A DNA stretch of 64,000 bases from Opitutaceae bacterium (GTDB lineage: Bacteria; Verrucomicrobiota; Verrucomicrobiia; Opitutales; Opitutaceae): positions 55,477 through 119,476 of the forward strand of contig PLTZ01000005.1 in NCBI GenBank assembly GCA_003164715.1, read 5' to 3'. The translations under genes and the position numbers were made by a program. How positions within the stretch are numbered: the stretch's first letter is position 1; each line of letters opens with the position of its first letter. Below, one piece after another: positions 16,762 through 24,611 of this stretch. The notes beneath the pieces were generated by a model that had not been told where the DNA came from, did not search any database, and saw nothing but the letters and a program-made list of their open reading frames with translations.

Positions 16762-17640
16762 CTATTTCCCGGCCTCGGGCTCCAGCTTGGCAATCAGTTT
16801 CTGCTTCTGCACCGCGAGCGCAGGATCCTTCACGCTGTCGAGCACCTTGAGCGCCCGGTCCCTCTTGCCCATGTTCACGAGGACATTGGCCTGGTGCAGG
16901 CGCATCGTCTCGCGCTCGACCTCCGTTTGCGCTCGGGCCTCGAGCCCCTCCCAGATCTTGAGTGCGGCCGGCCAGTCGGGCTCCACCATGTCGTAGAACG
17001 ACTCGGCGTAGCGGTAGGTGAACTCGACCCGGTCGGGGGCCAGTTCGGAGGCCTTACGAAACGCCTCGTGCATCGAGTGGTCCAGTGCGGCGCGGCTCCA
17101 TTCGCCGGTCTTAAGGAGGTCGTCCCGGGCCTCGTAGAGCAGCGTCCCGAGCTGGTAATGGTAAAGCGGCTCACTCGGCTCCAGGTCGATCGCGGAGAGG
17201 AAATAATTGAGCGCCTCGACGGGCTTGCCCTCCTCGGCCAGGTAGTTGCCGAGCTCGTTCTTGACCAGCGGAATGTTGGGATCCAATTGGTTGGCCTTCA
17301 ACAGGATCTCAACGGCCCTCTTCCTCACGCCGACCCTCCAGAGCATGTACCCGTACGAGGCGTAGCCGGCCGCGAACTCGGGGTTGTCGCGCAGGAGGGA
17401 CTCATACTCGCGGGTCAGCTGCTCGACCTGGGATTTGAACTGCGCCTCATCGAGCTCCTTTCCCTGGGCGGCCGCGTCGGCGAAGAGCACCTTCTGGCGC
17501 ACGACGATGTCCTTGAGCCGGTGCTCGGCCATCGTTTCCTCCGCGGGCTGGGCCGCCGGAGCGGGGGCCGTTCCCGCGCGCGCATCGGTCACGGACAGGG
17601 CGGCGAGGAGGGCAAGGACGTGAAGGGGGCGCGGGAACAT
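16762..17640 (-). CDS. secreted TPR-repeat protein
   Basis: A 292-residue protein with a signal peptide (about 1-22) and an Ala/Pro linker, then an all-helical region of tetratricopeptide repeats. Repeat-like units are seen around NPEFAAGYASYGYMLWRVG, QLDPNIPLVKNELGNYLAEEG and LEPSEPLYHYQLGTLLYEA. TPR arrays mediate protein-protein contacts, so a periplasmic scaffold is likely. It ends 8 bp before the M50 protease start and may be co-transcribed with it. No specific pathway is indicated. Confidence 0.85.
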   Translation of the reverse strand: MFPRPLHVLALLAALSVTDARAGTAPAPAAQPAEETMAEHRLKDIVVRQKVLFADAAAQGKELDEAQFKSQVEQLTREYESLLRDNPEFAAGYASYGYMLWRVGVRKRAVEILLKANQLDPNIPLVKNELGNYLAEEGKPVEALNYFLSAIDLEPSEPLYHYQLGTLLYEARDDLLKTGEWSRAALDHSMHEAFRKASELAPDRVEFTYRYAESFYDMVEPDWPAALKIWEGLEARAQTEVERETMRLHQANVLVNMGKRDRALKVLDSVKDPALAVQKQKLIAKLEPEAGK

Positions 17641-17776
17641 GGGTTGCGGGAGAACACCGTGGACAGCGGGTCACCCGCAGCGTTCAAAAAATCTGCCCGC
17701 GGAGGGACGCCCTTGGCGACATTATTTGCAGTATTCGCTTTCGAACCGCGCCCGCCGCCCCTATAATTCCCCCTTC

Positions 17777-19765
17777 ATGGGTCAGGCCATAAGTCCCTCA
17801 TCGCAGAACCTTTTTGGGAACTATCTCCCGCCGGACGTGCTCGGTGCTGCGGTTGAAAGGTTCAACGACATCGTGATGGTCACGGAGGCCAGCACCATAG
17901 AAGAGCCGGGGCTGAGGGTCCTGTTCGTCAATCCTGCATTCGAGAGGATCACGGGATATCGGGCGGAGGAGGCCCTGGGCCGCTCGCCCCGCTTCTTGCA
18001 GGGGCCCGAAACGTCGAGGGACGAGATTCTCCGGATCGAGGCCGCCCTGCTGGCGCGCAAGCCCGTCAGGGCCGAGCTGCTCAACTACAAGAAGGACGGC
18101 TCCTCGTTCTGGGTGGAGCTCGAGGCGAACACGACGACGAGCCCGTCCACCGGCGCCGAATTCTTCGTCTTCATCGAGAGGGACATCACGGAGCGAAAGA
18201 GGCTGGAGGCGGCCCAGCGCGAGCAGGAGCGCGCAACCTCCACCCTCTTCAGCAACCTGCCCGGGATGGCCTACCGCTGCCTCAACGACGGGAACTGGAC
18301 GATGCAGTTCGTGAGCGGGGGCTGCCGCGACCTGACCGGCTACGAGCCCGACGCGCTCGTCGGCAACCGGCTCACCAGCTTTGAGGCGATCATCGAGCCC
18401 GACGACAGGAAGGCGGTGCGCGAGATCGCGACCCGGGCCGTCGAGCAAGGCGAGGCGTTCGAGATCACCTACCGGATTCGACCGCGGGAGGGGGGAATCA
18501 AGTGGGTCTGGGAGCGCGGCAGGGCCGTCCCTGGACCCGACGGCCCGACAAGAACACTCGAGGGGTTCATCACCGACATCACCGAGCGCAAGCTGCTCGA
18601 GTCCCAGCTGCTCCAAAACCAGCGCCTTGAGAGCATCGGTACCCTGGCGGGCGGGATCGCGCACGACCTGAACAACGTCTTTGCGCCCATCATGATGGCC
18701 GGCGACCTCCTCGTGGACAAGGTCCAGGACAAGGACTCCTCCCAGCTTCTCGACGTCGTCTCGGCCAGCGCCCGGCGGGGCGCCGAGCTGGTCCGGCAGA
18801 TCCTCCTCTTTGCCCGCGGGATGGAGGGCCCGCGGATCGCGGTGCAAGTGTCGGCCCTGTTCGCCGACATCAAGACCTTCCTCGACAGCACGCTCCCGAA
18901 GTCGATCCGCGTCAACTTTGAGATCAGCCAGGGCGTGTCGGCGGTCTCCGGGGACCCTGTCCAGCTGCACCAGATGCTCCTTAACTTCGCGGTCAACGCG
19001 CGGGATGCCATGCCCTCGGGCGGCAGGCTGGCGATCTCGGCGACGCCGGCCAGCGTGTCCGCCTCGGCCCCCCGGCCGCATCCGGACGCGGTCCCTGGGG
19101 CCTTCGTCCGCATCGACATCTCGGACACGGGCTGCGGCATCCCCGACATCCTCAAGGGCCAGATCTTCGACCCGTTCTTCACGACCAAGGGGGTCGGGCG
19201 CGGCAGCGGGCTCGGGCTCTCCACGGCCCGCTCGATCGTCAAGGCCCACTGCGGGTTCATCACGTTCGTCTCGACGGAGGGGATCGGGACGACCTTCTCC
19301 ATCTTCCTGCCGACCGCCGACTCGGCGCTGCCGCCCGCCGTCGTCGGAAAGACCGGCAAGCCGGTCGTGACCCCGCTTCCCCGCGGGAAGGGCGAGAACA
19401 TCCTCGTCGTCGACGACGAGGAGTCGGTCAGGCTCATCATGCGCAGCACCCTCGAGAACTTCGGGTTCCGCGCGGTGTGCGCCGCGGACGGCGCCGAGGC
19501 CGTCGGGCTCTTCAGGAGCGCGCCGGCGCTCATTGACATGGCTGTCGTCGACATGCAGATGCCCGGCCTCGATGGGGGAAAGACCATCGTCGCGCTCCGC
19601 CACATGCGGCCGGACCTCCCGATCGTCGGCACCAGCGGGCTTGCAACCAACCAGAACCGGGAGCAGGCGGCGGCGAACGGCGTCAGACATTTTCTCGACA
19701 AGCCCTTCAGCGTCGAGACCCTGATCCGCACGGTCCACGCCGCGCTGTCCAGGGCGGCGTCGTGA
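17777..19765 (+). CDS. hybrid sensor histidine kinase with LOV-like PAS, second PAS and receiver
   Basis: A 662-residue soluble hybrid kinase without clear membrane segments. Order: a PAS domain at about 20-145 strongly like LOV domains (GRSPRFLQGPETS, then LLNYKKDGSSFWVEL); a second PAS/PAC at about 155-275; HisKA with phospho-acceptor His in GGIAHDLNNVFAP; HATPase_c with N box NFAVNARDAM, G1 DTGCGIP, F box FDPFFTTK, G2 GSGLGLS; and a C-terminal receiver with acceptor Asp in AVVDMQMPG and a conserved Lys (DKPF). LOV domains need a Cys in GRNCRFLQG to bond FMN; here the segment is GRSPRFLQG, so classical adduct photochemistry is not expected. It overlaps the next gene by 4 bp. Confidence 0.9.
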   Translation: MGQAISPSSQNLFGNYLPPDVLGAAVERFNDIVMVTEASTIEEPGLRVLFVNPAFERITGYRAEEALGRSPRFLQGPETSRDEILRIEAALLARKPVRAELLNYKKDGSSFWVELEANTTTSPSTGAEFFVFIERDITERKRLEAAQREQERATSTLFSNLPGMAYRCLNDGNWTMQFVSGGCRDLTGYEPDALVGNRLTSFEAIIEPDDRKAVREIATRAVEQGEAFEITYRIRPREGGIKWVWERGRAVPGPDGPTRTLEGFITDITERKLLESQLLQNQRLESIGTLAGGIAHDLNNVFAPIMMAGDLLVDKVQDKDSSQLLDVVSASARRGAELVRQILLFARGMEGPRIAVQVSALFADIKTFLDSTLPKSIRVNFEISQGVSAVSGDPVQLHQMLLNFAVNARDAMPSGGRLAISATPASVSASAPRPHPDAVPGAFVRIDISDTGCGIPDILKGQIFDPFFTTKGVGRGSGLGLSTARSIVKAHCGFITFVSTEGIGTTFSIFLPTADSALPPAVVGKTGKPVVTPLPRGKGENILVVDDEESVRLIMRSTLENFGFRAVCAADGAEAVGLFRSAPALIDMAVVDMQMPGLDGGKTIVALRHMRPDLPIVGTSGLATNQNREQAAANGVRHFLDKPFSVETLIRTVHAALSRAAS

Positions 19766-20922
19766 ACCTGCTCGACCGGCACATCTTCAAGAGCATCCTC
19801 TCGACGGCGCTGGTGGCCGTGGCCCTGTTCGCGTTCATTCTCATGGCCGAGAACATCGTCCGCGACCTGCTCGGCCCGCTCCTCGCCGGCCAGCTGCCGC
19901 TGCTGACGTCCGGCCGGCTCGTGCTCCTGTCGATTCCCGTCGTCATTTCCTACGCGCTCCCGCTTGGGATGCTGACCGGGGTGCTCCTGACGCTGGGGCG
20001 GCTCTCCTCGGACAGCGAGATCACCGCGATGCGCGCCGCCGGGATCAGCGTGCCGAGGATCGCCGGACCCGTGTTCCTGCTCGCCGCCCTCGGCGTCGTG
20101 CTCGGCCTGAGGATCAACTTCGAGTCGATGCCATGGGCCAAGCTGCAGTACGAGAGGGAGCTGTCGGCGGCCGTGCGCTCGAACCCCCTGAGCTACATCA
20201 AGCAGCGGACGTTCATCCGGGAATTCCCGGACTGCGTGATCTACATAGGGGAGATGGGCGCGGGTTCGAAGGACAAATCGGACCTGCGCGACGTGTGGTG
20301 GTGGCAGCTCGACTCCCAGCGGCGCGTGCTACGGTTCATCCGCGCCCAGTCCGGGCACGTGGAGTATGACGAAACGGCGAACGAGTTCATCGTCACGCTT
20401 GCGAATGCGCAGGAGCAGGAGCACGACCGGAACGCGCCGGAGGATTTCTCGCAGCCGCTCCGGGCCCCGACCGCCGGCCAGGTCGACCCGATCCGGCTGT
20501 CGATGGCCCGGTACTTCGGGGCCAAGACGGTCCACCAGAAGCTTGCGTGGATGACCTACGGTGAGCTCAAGGCCGAAAAGGCGAGGCTCGAGCAGGCCCC
20601 CGTCCCCGCGGACGGGTCGAGGCAGCGCGCGCGCGACATCATGAAGGTGAAGCTCACGATCCAGGACAAGATCAACACGGCTCTCGCCATCTTCACGTTC
20701 GCCTTCGCAGGCGTGCCCCTCGGAATCAAGGTGTCGCGGCGCGAGACCAGCGCCAACCTCGGGATCGCCGTCATCCTGGCGCTCGCCTACTACCTGTTCG
20801 TCGTGGTCATCGGGTGGCTCGACCAGCACCCCGAATACCGGCCCGACCTTCTGCTCTGGGTCCCCAATCTCCTGTTCCTGGCGCTGGGCCTCTGGCTGCT
20901 AAGGCGCCTGGACCGGGCCTGA
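19762..20922 (+). CDS. LptF/LptG family LPS export permease
   Basis: A 386-residue YjgP/YjgQ-family protein. It has an N-terminal amphipathic start and TM1 (about 12-32), TM2 and TM3 before residue 115, a large periplasmic beta-jellyroll region (about 120-285), and three C-terminal TMs with FTFAFAGVPLGIKVSRRETSAN typical of the family. In the Lpt system, LptF and LptG with LptB extract LPS from the inner membrane. Which of the two this is cannot be decided. GTG start overlapping the histidine kinase stop. No second lptF/G is in the window. Confidence 0.88.
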   Translation: MNLLDRHIFKSILSTALVAVALFAFILMAENIVRDLLGPLLAGQLPLLTSGRLVLLSIPVVISYALPLGMLTGVLLTLGRLSSDSEITAMRAAGISVPRIAGPVFLLAALGVVLGLRINFESMPWAKLQYERELSAAVRSNPLSYIKQRTFIREFPDCVIYIGEMGAGSKDKSDLRDVWWWQLDSQRRVLRFIRAQSGHVEYDETANEFIVTLANAQEQEHDRNAPEDFSQPLRAPTAGQVDPIRLSMARYFGAKTVHQKLAWMTYGELKAEKARLEQAPVPADGSRQRARDIMKVKLTIQDKINTALAIFTFAFAGVPLGIKVSRRETSANLGIAVILALAYYLFVVVIGWLDQHPEYRPDLLLWVPNLLFLALGLWLLRRLDRA

Positions 20923-21023
20923 AGGCGTCGTGGCCTAAGAGCGGGAAAAGCTCCGCCATCGCCGGGATGCCCTCCCCTCTTCCGCGGCCTCCAGCCGGCC
21001 GGCGTAGCGTCCACCCAAGCGCG

Positions 21024-21941
21024 TCACGCGTCGCCGAAGGCGGGGGCCTGCGTCGCGACGAGGCCGCTCCTTCCGTCAATCGGGGCCATCAACTGGTCGC
21101 AGACCGGCACGGCCGCTCTGTCCGCAAGGATTCTGCGGGCCTCCTCGTCGAGCCGGACGAACTCGATGCCGGCGCTCCGGCATCCGGCGAGCAGCTCGCG
21201 GAAAATCCCGCGCCGGCCCATGCCCTCGATCTCGGCGTGGAGGGTGAAGACATTGAGCTGGTCCGCCCGAAGCAGCGAGAGCAGGTGGCCGGCAATCGCC
21301 GCGTCGGGAAACTCGGGCCTGCCCATCAGCTCGTCCAGCGTCGGCAGCGTGCTCGGGATCTCGAGCGTCCGAAAGACCCTGCCATCGATCCTCGGGAAGA
21401 ACGGCCGCCCCCCCCGCGTGTCGCTGGAGTACAGGAGCTGCGCCTCGTCGTAGACCTCGCGGCTGCGCGAGTTGCTCTGCCAGCCCGCGGCGCCGGCCGT
21501 GCGGGCCTCCGTACCGAACACCCGAAGGAATTCGGCCCGGGCCGCGACGAACTCCGCCCGGGTGGTGTCCAGGTCCATGCGGTCCAGGTAGTCCTGCCAG
21601 CGGTAATGGATGTAGCAGTGGATCCCGACCTCGAATCCCTTGTCCCTGACCGAACGCATGGCCGCCGTGTTCCGCCGCCCGATGTGCGGCGCGGGCAGCA
21701 GCGTCCCGTTCAGGAGCGTGCGGACCCCGTAGATCTGGACCACGCTCGTTCGGCTCACCTTGCTGAAGAAGCCGGGCCTCAAGACCCGGGTGATCGCGCG
21801 GCCCGTCTGGTCTGGCCCGAGCGAGAACAGGAAGCAGGCGGGGGCCCCGAACTCGGCGCAGTCCGCGACGAGGTTCGGCACCCCGATTCGCGTGCCGCGG
21901 TCCGTGTCGGCGTCAACCTTGAGGGCAAGTCGGACCGCCAT
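21024..21941 (-). CDS. arnD: ArnD-like 4-deoxy-4-formamido-L-arabinose-phosphoundecaprenol deformylase
   Basis: A 305-residue polysaccharide-deacetylase (NodB) family protein. The metal and catalytic Asp motif is LKVDADTDRGTRIGVP at the N-terminus, and the metal His pair is in EVGIHCYIHYRWQD. ArnD-specific sections include FLFSLGPDQTGRA, LRPGFFSKVSRTS, the YGVRTLLNGTLLPAPHIG block and a late FTLHAEIEG. It removes the formyl group from undecaprenyl-phosphate-L-Ara4FN. It lies 6 bp after the ArnA-type dehydrogenase gene on the same strand, so the two form an operon. The other Ara4N genes are about 6 kb away. Confidence 0.88.
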   Translation of the reverse strand: MAVRLALKVDADTDRGTRIGVPNLVADCAEFGAPACFLFSLGPDQTGRAITRVLRPGFFSKVSRTSVVQIYGVRTLLNGTLLPAPHIGRRNTAAMRSVRDKGFEVGIHCYIHYRWQDYLDRMDLDTTRAEFVAARAEFLRVFGTEARTAGAAGWQSNSRSREVYDEAQLLYSSDTRGGRPFFPRIDGRVFRTLEIPSTLPTLDELMGRPEFPDAAIAGHLLSLLRADQLNVFTLHAEIEGMGRRGIFRELLAGCRSAGIEFVRLDEEARRILADRAAVPVCDQLMAPIDGRSGLVATQAPAFGDA

Positions 21942-21947
21942 GGCGCC

Positions 21948-22985
21948 TCAATCCAACTTGTAGTCCTTGTGGGCCAGGTGGTAGTCGAGCGTGAGCCTTA
22001 TCGCGGTCCTCAGGTCGACCTTCGGCCTCCACCCGAGCTGCCTCCTAATTGCCGCGACTGACGGCACCCGCCGCTGAATATCCTGGTAGTACTTGCCGAA
22101 GTACTTGCCCGAGGAGACGACGACCGTCCTCGCCTTCGCGGCCTGCGCGCGGAATTCGGGGAAGTCCCGGAAGGCCGCGATGATCAGCTTGGCAAGCCGC
22201 GCGACGCTCACGTTGTTGCCGGGGTTGCCGATGTTGAAGATCTGCCGGGAGGCCCTGCCGCCCTTGTTCTCGATGATCCGCAGGAGCGCGTCGACCCCGT
22301 CGTCGATGTAGGTGAAGGAGCGGCCCTGCCTGCCGCCGTCGACAAGCTGGAGCGGCTTCTCGAAGATCACGTTGGAGATGAACTGCGTGAAGAGCCGCGA
22401 GCTTCCCTCCTTCGGCTCCATCACGTTGTCGAGCTTGGGTCCGATCCAGTTGAAGGGCCGGAACAGCGTGTAGTCCACGCTGTCGCGCACACCGTACGCG
22501 TAGATCACGCGGTCAAGGAGCTGCTTCGAGCACGCGTAGATCCAGCGCTGGCGCCCGATCGGGCCGTACACGAGCGAGCTCGTCTCCTCGTCAAGCTCCC
22601 GGTCCGCGCTCATCCCGTACACCTCGGACGTGGAGGGGAAGATGATCCGTTTGCGGTACTTGGCGCACTTGCGCACGATCTCCAGGTTGGCCTCGAAATC
22701 GAGCTCGAAGACCCGCAGGGGGTCCTTCACGTACTGCACCGGGTTGGCGATCGCGACCAGCGGCAGCACCGCGTCGCACTTCTTCACGTGGTACTCGATC
22801 CATTCGCGGGAGATCGTGATGTCCCCCTCGACGAACTTGAACCGGGGATGCCCGAGGCAATCGCCCAGCTTGTGGTCGCCGACGTCCATTCCATAGACCT
22901 CCCAGTCCTTCTGCTTCAGGATGGCGTGGGTGAGGGAGCTGCCGATGAATCCGTTGGCACCGAGAATCAGGACGCGTAGGGGCAT
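21948..22985 (-). CDS. UDP-glucuronate decarboxylase/dehydrogenase, stand-alone ArnA C-terminal domain
   Basis: A 345-residue extended SDR enzyme. The Rossmann motif GANGFIGSSL is near the N-terminus, the catalytic Ser/Thr-Glu block PSTSEVYGM near residue 125, and YxxxK in WIYACSKQLLDR. RPFNWIGPKLDN and the substrate-binding RQGRSFTYIDDGVDAL segment are close to the ArnA dehydrogenase domain. It should oxidise and decarboxylate UDP-GlcA to UDP-4-keto-pentose, the first committed Ara4N step. In enterobacteria this activity is fused to a formyltransferase; here it is a separate gene paired with arnD. The ATG at 22985 (MPLRVLILGANGFIG) is the natural start. Confidence 0.9.
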   Translation of the reverse strand: MPLRVLILGANGFIGSSLTHAILKQKDWEVYGMDVGDHKLGDCLGHPRFKFVEGDITISREWIEYHVKKCDAVLPLVAIANPVQYVKDPLRVFELDFEANLEIVRKCAKYRKRIIFPSTSEVYGMSADRELDEETSSLVYGPIGRQRWIYACSKQLLDRVIYAYGVRDSVDYTLFRPFNWIGPKLDNVMEPKEGSSRLFTQFISNVIFEKPLQLVDGGRQGRSFTYIDDGVDALLRIIENKGGRASRQIFNIGNPGNNVSVARLAKLIIAAFRDFPEFRAQAAKARTVVVSSGKYFGKYYQDIQRRVPSVAAIRRQLGWRPKVDLRTAIRLTLDYHLAHKDYKLD

Positions 22986-23052
22986 GGGTGTGGAAGACCG
23001 ATAAACCATGAAATCCCCGAAATGACACGAAAGAACATCGCGCCCGCCGGGC

Positions 23053-23086
23053 AAAAAAAAGCCCGCGCCCTGGCAGGGGCGCGGGC
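23053..23086 (-). terminator. intrinsic terminator after the porin gene
   Basis: On the minus strand a 10-bp GC-rich stem (GCCCGCGCCC with its complement, 23061-23070 and 23077-23086) with a 6-nt loop is followed by eight U (A run 23053-23060). It lies about 20 bp after the porin stop and is a textbook Rho-independent terminator. It also separates the porin from the arnA-DH/arnD operon. Confidence 0.93.
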
Positions 23087-23104
23087 CACTTGGGCTAACT
23101 GGCT

Positions 23105-24364
23105 TTAGAACAGGATGCCGGTCTCGAGAGCGAAGCGCGTCTGCGAGGTGCTCGACCCGCTCGTGCCGAAGGCCAGGCCCCTCGTCGTCGACGACGCCCC
23201 TACGAACGAGACCTCGCCCCGCGCGAAGAGCACGCCCACCTGGTAGGTCGGCGTGAAGGTGAAGGACCACGCCTTGCTGCCCGCGCCGTAGAGGAGGTTC
23301 GCGGAGCCGTCGGTCGGGCTGCCCGAGGAGGAGATGTCCTCGACGCGGGCCGAGAGGTTCCAGCTCGTGTTCGGCACGGCGTAGTTGGCGAGGAAGCCAA
23401 AGCCCGTCGTGGAGGTGGCCTTGGCGCCGATCGCCGCGGCGTTGCCCGTGTCGGCGTACTGGAAGTAGGCCTGGGCTATCCATGCCCCGGCCGTGTAAGA
23501 GTAGATGACGTTGTAGATCTGCTTATCGTTGTTCTGGAGCTCGGGCGTCGCGGATGTGCCGTAGTCCGTCGTGCCCATGTTCCCGCCCGCGATGAGCTCA
23601 AGCGAGTTGGCGGAGTTGATCGTCCAGGTCGCGGCGCCGTCCACCCAGTTGAAGCGGTCCGAGTAGAACCCGTCGTTCCACGAGAGGTTGAAGGCGACCG
23701 GTCCCGCCGTGTAGTTCGCCTGCACGCCGCGGCTGATGAGCGGCTCCTGGTTCCAGAGGAGGCCCCGCGAGATGTTCATGTTCTCGTACGTGAAGCCGTA
23801 CTCGGCACCGATCAGCGTCGGGAGTTTCCCGGCCTGGAGCGAGAAGTTGCCGCTCACGAGCTTGATGAAGCCCAGGGGAAGTGCGCCAAAGGTGGCGCTG
23901 TTCGTGTTGCCGGCCGTGGTGTACGGTACGCCAATCGTTGGGAACGAATAGGCTCCCGCGTCCGCGAAGAACTGGAAGGCTCCGTCGACCTTCTGGACAA
24001 AGACTTGGGCGTTGCTGATGTCGGCTATCCCGGATTTTTCACCATAGAACCGCGGCGTATCCGAGAGCGCGATCGCCGTCACGGCACCCGAGACGTAGAT
24101 CTTGCCGAAGTCGGGAATGTCGAAGCTTTCGGGCTTAAGGTTGACGGCAAGGGGCCCTTCCATCGACGGCGTCGAAACCGGAGACGTTGGAGCCGCGGCT
24201 GGAGCTGCCGCCGCGGGAGCGGCGGGCGCGGCGGCGGCCGGGGCTGCCGGCGTGGGCGGTGGCGTCGTGGCCTGCGCAAGGGCTTGCACGGTCAACGCCG
24301 AAAGCGCGCACACCAGTCCGGCGGCAATCTTTGTTTTCGCTTGGATCATAACGTTTTGGGTCAT
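23105..24364 (-). CDS. OmpL-like beta-barrel porin
   Basis: A 419-residue outer-membrane protein with a signal peptide (ending ALAQA), an Ala/Pro-rich low-complexity linker of about 40 residues, and a barrel domain rich in alternating aromatic/polar strands that ends in a terminal Phe (ETGILF). It resembles the putative porin-2 (Bbp2/OmpL-like) family common in Verrucomicrobiota and Bacteroidota. Recognisable parts are LVSGNFSLQAGKLPTLIGAE and ENMNISRGLLWNQEP, typical of the conserved centre. The ATG at 24364 or 24349 is likely; a longer frame to 24451 has no signal-peptide logic. The 247-bp region upstream holds a 20-mer also seen upstream of kdpA. Confidence 0.85.
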   Translation of the reverse strand: MTQNVMIQAKTKIAAGLVCALSALTVQALAQATTPPPTPAAPAAAAPAAPAAAAPAAAPTSPVSTPSMEGPLAVNLKPESFDIPDFGKIYVSGAVTAIALSDTPRFYGEKSGIADISNAQVFVQKVDGAFQFFADAGAYSFPTIGVPYTTAGNTNSATFGALPLGFIKLVSGNFSLQAGKLPTLIGAEYGFTYENMNISRGLLWNQEPLISRGVQANYTAGPVAFNLSWNDGFYSDRFNWVDGAATWTINSANSLELIAGGNMGTTDYGTSATPELQNNDKQIYNVIYSYTAGAWIAQAYFQYADTGNAAAIGAKATSTTGFGFLANYAVPNTSWNLSARVEDISSSGSPTDGSANLLYGAGSKAWSFTFTPTYQVGVLFARGEVSFVGASSTTRGLAFGTSGSSTSQTRFALETGILF

Positions 24365-24462
24365 TTGTAGTGGTCTGTAGTTTGTCGAGGCTCTGTCGGT
24401 CGTTGCCTGCCTGTGCCTTGCGGTGACGGCGGGCCGGCCTTGGTTAAGCAAGATCCCTGCCA

Positions 24463-24482
24463 GATTAACAAAATGCTAAACT
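24463..24482. promoter_or_regulatory. 20-bp element upstream of the porin, related to one upstream of kdpA
   Basis: GATTAACAAAATGCTAAACT here and GATTAACAGAACGCTAAGCT at 61274-61293 agree at 17 of 20 positions. Both lie on the same strand relative to the downstream minus-strand gene, about 100 bp before the porin and 230 bp before kdpA. A shared regulator site is possible, but one pair may arise by chance. Confidence 0.35.
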
Positions 24483-24611
24483 TCCGCAGGACCCGAGGGA
24501 TGAGCCACGCCCGACCGCGCCATCATAGCAGCCGTTCCCGGCTTCCGGCAGTCAATAGGTGCCGGAAAAGCGCTATGAATCCGCTAAGCCCGGCCGCCCG
24601 CAGCGCCCGGG

